Source: Rhabditophanes sp. KR3021 (lineage: Eukaryota; Nematoda; Chromadorea; Rhabditida; Alloionematidae). Taken from it: DNA of 64,000 nt. Position numbers and translations under genes: made by a program. The stretch lies in assembly GCA_963281155.1 (NCBI GenBank), contig CAUJLY010000006.1:8928001-8992000 (forward strand), read 5' to 3'. How positions within the stretch are numbered: the stretch's first letter is position 1; each line of letters begins with the position of its first letter. Shown one piece after another: positions 13,001 through 24,983 of this stretch. Under the pieces are notes generated by a model. The model did not search any database, was not told the DNA's origin, and saw only the letters and a program-made list of their open reading frames with translations.

Positions 13001-16000
13001 GTCCGCCCATCGGAGATGAAACCATTGATAATACTTCAACTGCTGATGAAACAATCGCCCCTACTTTGAATGCTGATGAAGTAATTGCCAATATTCCAAT
13101 AGCAGATGAAATATTTAATTATGCTACAGTTGCAAAGAAGCCAGTACAACTTCGAACTGAAGACGAAAACAAGTTTTTAGAAAAATGTGTTTATCGCGAA
13201 AGTTATATGCAGATGATTATTCATGCATTTTCTCAAGCACCAAGAGAACGTATGACATTAAATGAAATTTATGATTTCATTCAGATATATTACCCGTATT
13301 TTACAAAAGATATAAACATTACTACCAGGGTAAGGCGGACTTTATAGTATTCCTTAATAATATTTTTTAGAACTTTCAAGGTAATGTTAGGCATATATTT
13401 GACCAGGAAAAACATTTCCGAAGAGTCGAGCCAAATCCAGGTGATGTTGATGATCGAATATGCTTTGTTATTGCTGACATTGATCTAATCAGCAGAAGCT
13501 ACAAAGGTGTCAAAAAATACGTCGATATTATTAAGCAGAGACATGCTAAGGAATTTAAAAATACTACGATTAAATTTATCCCTCCCAGAGGGGCATCTAA
13601 CAGATCAATGTCTTTGTTAGCTGCTCAAGCAACTCTCAGAGCTCAGAAAAATGCAGCAAAAGCTAAAGTTAAAGAAGAAGCTCGTAATGCAAAAAAGGCA
13701 AAAACACTTCGGAATCAAGCGCTTAAAAAAGCTGAACTCCTTGAAAATAGGAGGAAAAGCCAAAGCTCAGAAAGCTTTAGAAAAGCTGAACAGAAGTCAA
13801 GGAACTAGTTCCCGAACACGTAGACTTGCAACTGAATTGGATCCTTTACTCATTACAAAAGAAGCTGATTCCAACGATAAGTTGGTTCAAGCACAAATTC
13901 TTGATCAGTTGACTAAAGATATGGATATCGGTCAAGGATTGACTGGTGTGGAGTTTGCAACAACGATCGCTCAAGATATTCCAGCATTAGAACAAAATCC
14001 TTCAGTCAAGGCTTCTGAAGATATTACCGAATTGGATCACCATCCTGTAGCAATTGCTATGCCAGAGGATCTTCCTAAATTGGATCAAAACCTATTCATT
14101 GCTGAAACAGACAACCACAATGATGATATTCAATTGACTGTGCAAGATCATCATATGCCTACATTAGTTTCCCAAGTAACTGATAATGTTAACAATGTTG
14201 CAGTAGCCAAAATTAACATCCTTCCATCTAATGAAGCCGTCGATGTCCATATTACAAACAACCGCGAAGTTGTAAACACTCTTGAAGAAGGTAATGATGA
14301 AAATGCTCCAGCATCTGAAGTTACAAAAAGTAAAAGCAGAGCCCGTAATTCCACTGATGTCGTTTCACATTATTCTTTGCGTACAAAAATTCAGCCACCA
14401 AAAGATTTTAGAAATGAAATGAACTACACACCTCCGAAAAGACGTGGTCCCAAAAAAAATAAAGGTGCTGGTGCAAGAAACGCTGCAAAATCTAAAATAG
14501 CTGAAAATGCTGTTAAAAATGCCAAAGAAATAACTCCCTTGACAATCGCTATACCTGGATCAGGAGAAAACTACCAACAGCCGTTCAGTGATATTCCAAG
14601 AAACCACACTGAATCTACTATACAGAATCCAACGCCAATTTTTAATTATAATTTGCAGGAAAGACCAATTCCTTCATTTAATTCCAAACAAGGCTATCAT
14701 TTTGGCAATACTGTTATCCTTCCGTCAAATAGATTCGAAAAATCTGCACACATTTATGAAGGAGATGATCCAAATGGATCTTCCAATGTAGCTGATTTAA
14801 ATCCTACAGATGTAATATTACAATCGGATGAAAGATATCATATATCATGCTATCGAGAGCTTAACAAAACAGCTGCTCAAGCATATTCTTCAAGACTAGC
14901 AACTTGCCCAAAGTTGAGTAAAAATCAACAAGCACTTGGTCAGAAAAATTCACAATCGTCAAGTCAGGGAAGCACAAGAAATGTTACTTACAAAAAAATA
15001 TCTTCTTTCCCAAAAAAACAAACTGCCTAAATCAAACCCATGTTTTCGTAGACATTATGCTTTGGATAAAAGTTTCTTGAACAGAATTGGTTCCCAAGTG
15101 ATCCTTTCAAAATTCTGATCAAAGTATTTTACCGCAAGGACCAGGACGGATAGTTTATGTGCCACAAACGTCAGCTAGTCAAATGTCACTAACACAAGAT
15201 CCTTACAACCAAAAAGATATCACGCATGCTAGTACTAGTTCAAGATCTTTAGCGCAATCTCGGCAAGCAGCAGATGACCATGAGTCGTATTATACTTATG
15301 TACCCGTTACATACCATCCATCTTCATCACTGGCACCTACAAATTGGCGCATAAAAAGTTCAGTAGTCGGGGGTTTCCAACAATTTCATTCATTTGATAA
15401 TGATGCTGAAGACGTTCCTGAAGAACGCGATAGATTTGATGATGCCCATTATCAATTAACTGGGAATGATCTAGATGGGTTAAATGCCGGAGATTCCGCT
15501 GATGGGAATGATTCAAAAGTAAATCCTTATCAAGATGTACAGCTCTTTGCAGACTATGATGATGAATGGATGGCTGATGAAGATGATCGCGAACGAGAGG
15601 CAGATCAGGAAGATGATCGAATGTTTGATGATGGATTTCCACTAGATAACGATGACGAAGGAATCTTTGAAGCCGAAGAAGGTGAAATTGAACCCTTCCA
15701 AGAAGATCCTAATGACCCAATCGTGGAACCTGTTTCTGATATCGAAGAGATAGAAGAAGACGACTTTGATGTGGAGGATCCCTCTGTTGATGATGAAGAC
15801 TTGATAGAAGTTGGCTTCAGTGAAGAGGAATTGTTGGAACAACAACGCCACCAAGAAGAAGACGAAGATGAGTTTGCAGGAGAACAAATGATTGATGGGG
15901 AAGCAGGCAATGAAGCTGAAGATCAAACGGAACGAGCTAATTCTGAAATTAATCAACGATCTTCTCAAGATACCGAACCTACTCAACAAACTAATGTGCA

Positions 16001-18264
16001 CCACATTCAAAAGTCTGATTCTTATCAGCAGCCTATTGTATTTTTCAAAAACCAATCTAGATCCGTAAATCCTTACCAAAATCCAAGATCTTCTCAGCCT
16101 CATTCTCGAAGCCATCGTTCTAATGCTTCTTCGCAATTAAATTATCAAGGAAGTCATCCACAAACTTATCAAAATAATGGATATGGGGATCAGTTTCAGT
16201 TTGACAATCCTTTGTCCAATAACTACTCCGAGTTTGATTACAATGATCAAGATGCTTCTGAACAAATGTATCCAAATAATGGACAAACTGGTGAAGATCT
16301 TGTGGATTTCAATGATCAGGGTAATCAGCCACATTACAACCTTCCATCCCATAGTGAACATACGTCTTTGAATCCTGCAGTTAGTAGGCCATCTAATCCT
16401 TACCAAGTCGGCTACAAATTTGAATTACGTTATGTTTTTGCTGGTGAAGAAGAACCTCGTCAACCGAGATACAGCAATCAGCAATTGCATGAAACCTTAA
16501 CAACCAATCAAGTTTCAAATGAAGATCAAATGCAAGATTTAGAGGAAAGTTTTTCATTGGATTACATTGATGAAAACCTCATTCAACCTTTTGCTGAAGA
16601 CCAAGACATAGATGAATTTCTTTACTTGCAACAACCCTTCAATGGTCAGCTTTCAACTGACATTGACTTTGAACATCCAATGTTTAATGCTTCCATCTTT
16701 GAGGATACTGATTCAAATAATTCAGTAATCAATCAACCTGAATTTACAAATCCTGAAGAAAATGCTAATACATTAGAAGAAGTTTTGGTCAAACAAACAT
16801 CTGTAGTTCAAATACCTTCTCAATCACAGCAACTGATTCCAAAAACTTCATCAGATATGTTTGAACCAATAAGCATGATTCATTTTTCTGATGAAGGTCA
16901 TTATTTAGGAGATGACAATCCTGAAAATCGAAATCATAATCTTCAAGAAGTAAACAATATCACTGAAAGTAGCTCAATCGCATTAGTAATTAGAAACCCC
17001 GTAACGCCTTCACAACTTCCTAACCTAACACCGAGTCAATCATCAAGTCCTCTAGCAGGATATAGAGTTAACGGAGATTATTTCGATTCTAATGAGCATC
17101 TAGATCGTCTAATGGAAAGTTCTCCTTTTTATCCAAGCACAACTCGTAGTTTATTCCGCCGTGATTCCTCTGGGATGCAAATTTATCATGGTACTACTGA
17201 ACCAAAAGCTGCCACACCTCGTACAAATCTTCATCCTCATTATCGGCCTACTAGTGGAAGGTATGAAATACAAGAAATTCCACGTTATGTAAGTTTAAAC
17301 TTTAAAAATCATAATAATTATGGATCGCTTAGAAAACAGTTTCACAAATTAAGCCACAAAGCCCAACTGAGCCAGATAATGAAGCTTGAAACTATTTTAG
17401 GAAGTAGGGAAAAGAATTTAAAGCATGGCAGATATACGAACTTTTGCCCCAATAATTATGGTAATAACTGTTCTTGTATGAAGTCCAAAAATCTTAGAAA
17501 GAAAAGCTCCTAGATCAAATACTGAGTCAGACACACCCCGATTTTTTAATAATAATGACTGTAGAAATGATGTGACTTACAATTTACCCATCAATACTGC
17601 AGTAATTTCAAGTATTAATAATTCTTTAGACACATCAAAATATTTCTTTAAATCAAGATTTAGCCGTTATTCAATCCCATACGCCTAAACATTCTTCAAG
17701 TGCGGAAGTATCAGAAAATGAGTCATATGATGAGTCCAATTATGAGGATGAAGAAATCGTAGCTTATGAAAGTAGAATCACCAACGACATTATCTATGAA
17801 AGAGCCAGTACAATAAGAGCATTAAGCCATCACATCTCTTATGAACTTCCTAATTGTATCTTAAAAGCAAAATATGGCATTCCTCATGACTACATTCCAA
17901 GTTATTATTATAATAAACCGAATCATGCACAAAGGCTTTCAGACTATTTACCGGGGTCTGATCCGGGATGAGCAGCGGCTCAGATGAGTAATAGTCAAGA
18001 AATCTATATCGCTTCCTCCGCTCTTACAAATAGATTGAATGCTCAAAACTCATTAAGTGTTTTCCAAATCGTAACTCATCGTCTAGTATTAATTATTATA
18101 GTCACAAACATAGTAATGAATCTCAAAGTTTAAGTTATATAAATTATAGTAGTTCATTGTACTATCCACTATCGAATCCTTCCGACAATCAAGCAGGCTC
18201 TTCAAAAAAATCCGAACCACCTTCAATTTCTAGTCAAGATGAAAGTAAAGTTCAAGAAAAATAA
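10099..18264 (+). CDS. Large forkhead-like nuclear protein gene with repeated single-base frame breaks
   Basis: Exons read by eye: 10099-10297, 10366-11563, 12092-13329 and 13371-18264, with clean GT/AG junctions (the third intron is only 41 nt). The start ATG directly follows an acceptor-like TATAG. The encoded product would exceed 2,000 residues: an acidic N-terminus, an unrecognised domain (about 11080-11560), a Ser/Thr-rich stretch, a degenerate forkhead domain (13195-13480), a Lys/Ala-rich helical segment (13600-13810), then long low-complexity tails: acidic D/E-rich (15500-15920) and N/Q/S-rich (15950-18264). The frame shifts by +1 in windows 10738-10772, 13650-13808, 14936-15030, 15102-15118, 17482-17513 and 17630-17688, and by -1 near 18045; one in-frame TGA lies at 17969-17971. 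Between breaks the frames are long, one of 784 codons. It may be one gene with sequence errors, a recently broken gene, or a gene read by slippage; two neighbouring genes cannot be excluded. A forkhead implies a DNA-binding nuclear role, but key residues are altered. Confidence 0.55.
13195..13480 (+). other. Degenerate forkhead (winged-helix) domain, split by a 41-nt intron
   Basis: The first exon part reads RESYMQMIIHAFSQAP then RMTLNEIYDFIQIYYPYF, matching forkhead helices 1 and 2 (family pattern SYxxLIxxAIxxSP...LTLxxIYxxIxxxFPYY). After the intron (13330-13370) the next exon gives NFQGNVRHIFDQEKHFRRV, in register with family WQNSIRHNLSLNxCFxKV. The Trp is Phe, NS is GN, and HNLS is HIFD, so the recognition helix is only partly kept (the R-H pair remains). 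The downstream GKGxYW wing motif is not present. Fold assignment is good; sequence-specific DNA binding is uncertain. Confidence 0.75.
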
Positions 18265-20023
18265 CAATTTATACACTTTTAGCAATATTTTAATCACTTC
18301 AAAAAGCAATCTCTTTTCCACGTTCTCAAATTATTTTCGGGGACACCAAAAAGGCAGCAATTATTATATTATTCAGCATAAAATATCTTACTCATACATA
18401 TAACCAACTTCATTCATATAATATACACATTTTTTAATTTATCTAGAACCATATTATGCTTAGTCGTCAGGAAAATATTGTTCTTATGGTTATTTGTAGA
18501 AAAATAAAAATGTGTTTAATACTTCTGTTTTATTTTGATTACTTTTGTAAAAGGCAATGTTTACAAATATAGAAAATAATGAGTTCTATTTTTACACTTT
18601 TCGGCATAAATTTGTATATAAATATTATGTAGATGTATTTGACACTGATTACATTATCCTTGTATACAGTTTGATCAATCGTATTTTATTTTGTCCATAC
18701 CAATGAATACTATTTATGCTGACTGTCATGACAGTGAATACCATGAGATATTGGCCATGCTTCAGTAGGCTAAAGAAGATTATTTCATCTATTAAGTAAA
18801 ATATTCTATATGTCGTAAATTACTTTTGCGGTTTATTATAGATACATACTTATTAATTCAAATAAAGTTTTTCAATCTCTTGCCAGCAACTGTCTTCAAC
18901 TCTTTATTTTAGAAGTAATTATTGAGCAGCCTTTGTAAAGTTAGAGGTGTTGTATAATATATTCAATCATTTTACACATGCCACTATAGTAGAAACTCAA
19001 ATTTTGAGCGCGCGATCCTATTTTAATATTGCTTTATGATCAAATGTGTTCAAAAGTCTATTTTTTGACATCACTTCCATACTTTCCTTTTTCTTGTAGA
19101 ACTTACGTTCAATATTTCACTTAAACAATTTGTATAGAGCCAACAATGCTGTTATTCTTTCCAAATCATATCGAGTCATTGGTCTTTAATATTGAGCACA
19201 TACAAATTTTTTCTGCAAACTAAAGCAAGCTCATTTTTAAGTATACTCCTTAACAAACAAAGCTTTTTAAAGCAGCATTTGATTCTCTACATTGAATCAG
19301 TATTATTTTAATATTTCTTTGACGTTGTTGTTAATATAATCACTCTAATAAATTAAAGGTAGTACACGCAAGCATGTTTAATTTTGTATTTTATAGCTAT
19401 TTAATCCAAGATAATTGTACTATTGCGAAGGCATAAAGGATACAAATAGATGAAGTGGACACCTAGAATGATTGCCTATTTCGACACCGGTATTAGTTTG
19501 TAGTCTAAGCAACTATACAACGAGTGGCTTAATGTTTTAATTTCTAATCCTAGGGCTTCTGACGAGGAAAGCATAAGTTTTAATCTCTTTCCTCTCAATA
19601 ATTCTGAAAGGTGGCCTGCCAAAACTACCTTTCTTATTTGTTTAGTATACTAGTTGTTTCATGGCTTAGGTGTTTTATTAAATGTTCTGTAATGAAGTGA
19701 TCTCTTTCATTACATGATAGATCGGCATATCTGTCTCTTAGCTCTGATACAGATTGATATATTCACGATAAATTTAGTCGAACTACATATACTAATTTTT
19801 GGTTACTCGTGTAATTTATTCAAAACATTAGTCATTATTTTTTGGTAGGAACGTGCAATATTGGCTTCATATGGTAGTTGGCTGTCATTTTTCATATAAA
19901 TCTTGGATCGGAAGGTTGTCGTTGCACATATTCGTGTCTATAGATACTTGAATATTTAAATAGATTATCATTTTATTAATTACTTTTTTTATTTTAGTTA
20001 AATGACTATAAGCTTATCAAGCA
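18265..20023. other. Intergenic, no gene seen
   Basis: AT-rich spacer. AATAAA at 18503-18508 could end the forkhead-like transcript. An acceptor-like TATTTTAG at 19990-19997 precedes the next gene by about 26 nt. I see no other feature. Confidence 0.55.
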
Positions 20024-21730
20024 ATGGATGTACCTGCTCTTACATTTACCTGTAAAAGTGGTTTACCGGGGTGTGCAAATATCTCTATGAAAATGAAAGG
20101 TAGTTCTACTATCTCGTTCACTCATCATGAGAAGTTTGAAGCTGTGATTGCTTTAATATTCAGCTTCAGCATTGCTGATGCCATTACAATCTTGTACAGA
20201 CATCATCCAGGCGTACCACCAGCTTCTGACGCCAAGGATATGATCTTGTTCTGGCAAGCAAATTTTGTCTACAGAGGAAGTTTGTATTTAGATGTATCTG
20301 AAAAAAAGGACTTCGAATCTTTTGCATCGATGAATTTCAAGAATGAGATGGAGTTTAAATTTATCAACAGGGGAGCAGCAATTCTCTATTATGATTTCAT
20401 CAATCAAAAAGGGTATGAAGCAGCTCAGGCCGAGTATGAAAGGGTTTTTACAGGTTGGACTTATCCATTACCTGAGTCTCTAAGAATCATGAGAGATCAA
20501 ATGTTTAGGCATGGAATTATTTTTCCAAAAGACGAAATTTTAAAAGATTTTGGTAATTTGGATATTGTTCCAACCCCATACTGGGATACAAGCCTTTCTC
20601 ATTTTAATTGTCATCCGGAATACGCTAAAAAAATCTACAGATACGGGTGTGGTTTCAATAGTTTTATTGAAATGCTTAAATGCAAGACTTTTGAAATTCA
20701 GGCTGAAGATTTGTACAAACCGAAGCCTGATTTAAAGCATTTGGCTTTGTTTAACATTAAAGAACCACATGGTTCAAAAAAATTTAAAAGAAATAAACAA
20801 GAGGTTAATGCCGTATCCAAGCATTTGAGAAAGGTTAAAGACCAATCTCGCTTTGACGGGCCTAATAATTTCTCTAAAAGATTGACAATTTCTTCTCCCC
20901 ACTTTAATTCAAACACTAGAAGCGTGGCTTCAAACAGTACTGCTGCTTTGCAAAACAACGAATCGTGCCAACAAAGCAAACCTCTTACTCAAGAATCATC
21001 TGCTGCTCTACTTATTCAAGACAATCATTCTATTAATCTTCTTCAAGCAAAGCAAAACAATTGTTCTAATCAAACGGGATCTTCTAATAAAATGTCGTTA
21101 TTGAGGGATCCTGAGCAAGTTACTTGGCCAGCCGATCGCAATCAAAATGATTTTTCAGAAAAATCTAATTGCAAAACGCCTCCAAATACTGTGTCTCCAA
21201 TCACATTTGTCACTGACATGAAAGCAAATTCTCAACAAAGAAATGTTAGAGTAAATTCGGGAAGTGAGTCATCAAATGAACCCCCAAAGTATATTAAATT
21301 ACCTATGTTTATTTTGCCCCACCAATTATCTCCTAACTCCTTGCAATATTACAATGATGATTTGCCTAAGGAACAAAGTGTATTTGAATACTTCCCTCCA
21401 GCTGTTGAGAATAATACTCAAAGTTTGGATTCAGATGTATCCGAAACTACTTGGGCGAGGTCAACCAATCGTGATGATTTGACAAATCTTGGACTCCAGA
21501 AGAAAAACACATTATTTCCATTACCACCTGGATTATGTAATCGTTCACCTACCTCTGAAAAGGGATATTCAAATATCATCTGTGATCTACGTACACTTAG
21601 TAAAGGCGTGTTCAAAGAATCAGACCATAACGATGAAGCAGGTCCAAGTGGAAGTAACAAACGTGTGTTTCCTGAAAATGATGACAATAAGGCTGGTCCA
21701 AGTGGAATCAAGAAACATAGATCACGTTAA
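20024..21730 (+). CDS. Orphan single-exon protein (568 aa) with C-terminal AGPSG repeats
   Basis: A continuous 568-codon frame from ATG to TAA. Residues 1 to about 230 look globular, with aromatic and charged motifs (HHPGVPPAS, FWQANFVYRGS, FTGWTYPLPES, TPYWDTSLSHFNCHPEY). From about 240 on it is low complexity, rich in Asn, Ser, Gln and Lys, with basic clusters (KKFKRNKQE) that could act as a nuclear localisation signal. The last 40 residues carry two copies of a D/N-x-x-AGPSG-x-x-K/R unit (NDEAGPSGSNKR and NKAGPSGIKKHR). No signal peptide or convincing membrane span. I do not recognise the family and assign no function. An acceptor-like AG at 19996-19997 may be a trans-splice site or 5' UTR intron end. 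Confidence 0.75.
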   Translation: MDVPALTFTCKSGLPGCANISMKMKGSSTISFTHHEKFEAVIALIFSFSIADAITILYRHHPGVPPASDAKDMILFWQANFVYRGSLYLDVSEKKDFESFASMNFKNEMEFKFINRGAAILYYDFINQKGYEAAQAEYERVFTGWTYPLPESLRIMRDQMFRHGIIFPKDEILKDFGNLDIVPTPYWDTSLSHFNCHPEYAKKIYRYGCGFNSFIEMLKCKTFEIQAEDLYKPKPDLKHLALFNIKEPHGSKKFKRNKQEVNAVSKHLRKVKDQSRFDGPNNFSKRLTISSPHFNSNTRSVASNSTAALQNNESCQQSKPLTQESSAALLIQDNHSINLLQAKQNNCSNQTGSSNKMSLLRDPEQVTWPADRNQNDFSEKSNCKTPPNTVSPITFVTDMKANSQQRNVRVNSGSESSNEPPKYIKLPMFILPHQLSPNSLQYYNDDLPKEQSVFEYFPPAVENNTQSLDSDVSETTWARSTNRDDLTNLGLQKKNTLFPLPPGLCNRSPTSEKGYSNIICDLRTLSKGVFKESDHNDEAGPSGSNKRVFPENDDNKAGPSGIKKHRSR

Positions 21731-22378
21731 AGAAAACAAGAGTCTTAAAAATATTTATTTTATAATTTTGTAGCAGAACGAACTAAATTTAAATCCTTTT
21801 CTATGATATTGTAGCTATTTTACGAAATTTTTGTTTTTAAAATTAACTCCATAATGAATATATTGATAATAAATCTGAAAATCGGATGGTATGCATGTAA
21901 ACAAGTATTGATAAGACTGTAAGCTAAGTCTCTTAATACCGTCTCAAATACACCATAACAACTTGTAAAAATGTATAAAGAAAGTTAAATATTAATGAGC
22001 AAGATAAACACATTAAAAGAAAGTGAGAGTCTAAATTCTTATATATTAATCTCTCTATTTATTGTTATGATCTTTCTCCAAGCATGCATCAATAAAATAA
22101 ACCATCTCTTTGCATAATTCTAAATCAGCAACTGTTTTAGCTTGAACTCATATTTCAGAGTAATATTTTTGGAAAGTGAATTTATGTTTAAGAGTTGTTT
22201 TTGAATGCCTTTACATTAGAGATCATTTTAGCTAAAGTGGATAAAATTAAGTTTATTAGTCCCAGCAAATCTTTAATTTCTTAATTGCCAACAAACTCTT
22301 GGGTATGGGATTAAATTAGTTTTAAACATTTATTATGCAAACAAGTTTAAAAAATAACTTAATAAAAAAGGATAAAAG
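21731..22378. other. Intergenic between convergent genes, nothing seen
   Basis: AT-rich spacer between the convergent orphan gene and VDAC. It should hold both 3' UTRs; I found no convincing AATAAA for VDAC on the minus strand and no other feature. Confidence 0.5.
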
Positions 22379-23274
22379 TTAAGCAGAATAGTCAACACCA
22401 AATCCATACTTTGGTTTTCCAGCATTAACAGATAGGAGAGATCGTTTGATAGAGGCTGTTAGGGCAAGATTTCTGTTAACTCGAGCTGTCGCGGAAAAAG
22501 CAACTTCAGATGTATTATCGATTTTGGCACGGACAATTAATTTCGAGGAAGCTTCATATTTGGTGGCAAATCCGTAGGATAAGGGGTTTTTATCTTGTTT
22601 CCAGTTAATTTGTGTACCAAAAGTGATATTCTTGGTGGGTCTTTGAATTACGGAAACTCCAAACTGACTACCATTGTTGATAAAGCCAGTTAAAGAATAG
22701 TCTCTTGTTCCGGTTGAAAGAGTTGCATTAGTTGTCTCGACTTCACTTGTTCTTAAGTTAACAAGTGATTGAACTCCGACATAGTGTTTACCACGGTTAT
22801 AAACAACTGATGAGTTGAGGATTTCAGATCCAACATCAAAAAATGTGTTAAATCTCAAGCTAGGACAAGCATAATCGAGTTTTGCATTTGCTTTGTGTTT
22901 CGTAGATTCAAGGGAGTAAGCATCCTCTACTGAAACTTTCAATCCTTCGGTAATTACATTCTTAATTTCGAGAGATGAAATAGCAACATTCTTGGATGTC
23001 CATTTCTCAGTCAATGTTAATCCAAGTGATTTTACATGAAATTTGCTCTCAAAATTTGAATCAAAAGTTTGAGGTGTCTCCATATTTTGAGCTGCTGTTG
23101 TCTTGAAAGTCAAATTCAGATTTGGGGCCTGCAACACTGGTACAATCAACTTTCAGAATGGAGATGTCTATAAAAATAAGTATTATATGAATATTAATTG
23201 AATAACTTACTATACCCTTTGTTGAAAAGATCATTACGTGGTTTTAGTAGTTCATCATAGGTTGGTGGAGCCAT
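22379..23274 (-). CDS. Mitochondrial voltage-dependent anion channel (VDAC, porin 3) with one +1 frame break
   Basis: Exon 1 (23211-23274) encodes MAPPTYDELLKPRNDLFNKGY, the classic VDAC N-terminal helix; a 43-nt intron (23168-23210) follows. Exon 2 continues in frame as NISILKVDCTSVAGPKSEF, matching VDAC strand 1, to SNF, where it meets TTT-TGA (23061-23066 on the minus strand). Dropping one T restores DSNFESKF then GLTLTEKW, another VDAC hallmark, and the frame stays open to the TAA. The repaired length is about 283 residues, the family norm, and the beta-barrel pattern and KYGFGVDYSA end are intact. The protein passes ADP/ATP and other metabolites across the outer mitochondrial membrane. 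An acceptor-like TTTCAG lies 17 nt before the ATG. The break may be a sequence error, a lesion or a programmed +1 site. Confidence 0.9.
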
Positions 23275-24067
23275 TGTTGTTGCAAAGACACTGAAACGCA
23301 AGATTAATAAAGAAAGGAATCATCACTTTTTTAAAAATGTTATACGACACGAAAAATGGAATAGTGCATCCTTAAATGTACTAACCTTGTATACAATACA
23401 AGTTAACGACTTTTAAGATTAAAGTTTTGTCTTAAAAAATGATCTTTACCAGACGAAAATATGCAATTAGAAGGATAAGGAACGACTATTTTTAACGAAA
23501 TGCATTTGCTATGTAATTATTACAACGGACAAAGGGTTAAATGTACCTTTTTGACAATCTAAGCTTGGTAAAAGAATGAGTTTGGCATGAATGAGGTCAT
23601 TGATTTAGGTAATATGACTGTATACTCCTCCTTGCAAATACACCTGCCTCGGTTTAACTTGGCATGATATCATCGTTCAATATATGCCAAGACTCATCAT
23701 GTTACTGCAAATTTAGAACTACTCCTACATTGTTGAACCGGAAACCATTTTTAATATATCACAAAGTGACTTACTAGAAACGATTTTAAAGAACAAGCAT
23801 AAATCCTTCGGTCTTATTAAAAATGGTAAAATTCTTGTCATTGTTTTGGCATAAAAACATTTGAAAAATGTAATGATTGTTATAACACTCTTTAAAATGC
23901 TTTTTGTAAATCCAAACTTTAGCTTACAAATTGTATTTCGACCAAGAAACAAAAATAGTTTAACAAGATAATATGACCTAATTACAAATAACTTTATTGT
24001 CGTAAGCATTTCATTGGATTATGTAGTATAATGTAAACAAGCGGACAGTTAATGAGTCTAGCATTTT
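23275..24067. other. Intergenic, no gene seen
   Basis: Spacer upstream of VDAC and downstream of the intact SDR gene, both on the minus strand. Only short chance frames (23725-24009) are present. Confidence 0.55.
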
Positions 24068-24983
24068 CTAGACAAGTATATTGTCGTAATGACTAACTGT
24101 GCAAGCTGAACGTACTGAATAACCCCCATCAGAGATATTAATTGACCCAGTAACGAAACTAGCTTGATCGCTAGCCAAAAACAGTATGTGGTTTGCAATT
24201 TCGGCAGGAGTACCAAAACGACCCATTGGGACACTTTTCTTGCAGAATTCATCTACTTCAGATAAGCTTTCATCAGTCATTTTGCTTCCGTCTTCGGATT
24301 TGACTTGCATAAAGATAGGAGTCCTGACAAGTCCAGGATTGATGAGATTGGCCCTGACACCATCTTTGGCTAATTTTCCAGCAAGGGAAACCGTGTACGA
24401 GTTGAGAGCTGCTTTACTCATAGCATAATAAGTAGCATTGGCAGTCTAGAAATATGATTTAAAAAATACAAATTATTTAACCTACCGCATAGAATGGAGC
24501 GATGCTGCTAACATTCACAATGTTTCCTTTGGTCTTGATTAAATGGGGAATCGCCTCAGACGAAAGGAGAATGACTCCACGAACATTGATGCTAAACACA
24601 TAATCATATGTTTGAATATGCTGCAAATTGTTACAATCGGGGTTTGATACAACACCAGCATTGTTCAAAAGAATGTCAATCTTCCCGAACTTCTTAATTG
24701 TTTCATTGACAACACGTTTAGCATCTTCTTCCGTCGAAACATCAGAGACTATGTAGAAAAGATTTTGATCTTTGGCTCCAGTTTTCTTCATCTCCTCAAT
24801 GGCATCCTTTAATTTGTTTTCACTTCTTCCAGTGATAACAACCTTGGCATTTTCGTCAGCAAACTTTAATGCAGCTCCTAGACCAATACCACTACCTCCT
24901 CCTAAAAAGAAGTTTAAATATACATGCATAGATAAATATTACCTACCAGTAATAATGACGACCTTATCAGTAAATCGAGACAT
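24068..24983 (-). CDS. Classical short-chain dehydrogenase/reductase (SDR), intact copy
   Basis: Three exons: 24947-24983 (37 nt), 24486-24901 and 24068-24445, giving about 276 residues. The product starts MSRFTDKVVIITG and has the NAD(P)-binding TGGGSGIG, the LLNNAG motif, the INPGLVRTP loop, the active-site Tyr and Lys in YYAMSK, and SFVTGSINISDGG near the end. All classical SDR catalytic residues are in place, so this should be an active NAD(P)(H)-dependent oxidoreductase, probably cytosolic since no signal or membrane span is seen. The substrate cannot be told from sequence. Exon 1 length and the intron position right after the first TG codons are shared with the neighbouring copy (25543-26443), which marks the two as a tandem duplication. 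Confidence 0.93.

Noticed and set aside
15337..16406. Several long minus-strand frames opposite the forkhead-like locus
   Set aside because: They are shadows of the acidic and N/Q-rich coding strand, with His/Leu/Ser or Ile/Leu/Arg-skewed composition and no starts or splice sites of their own.
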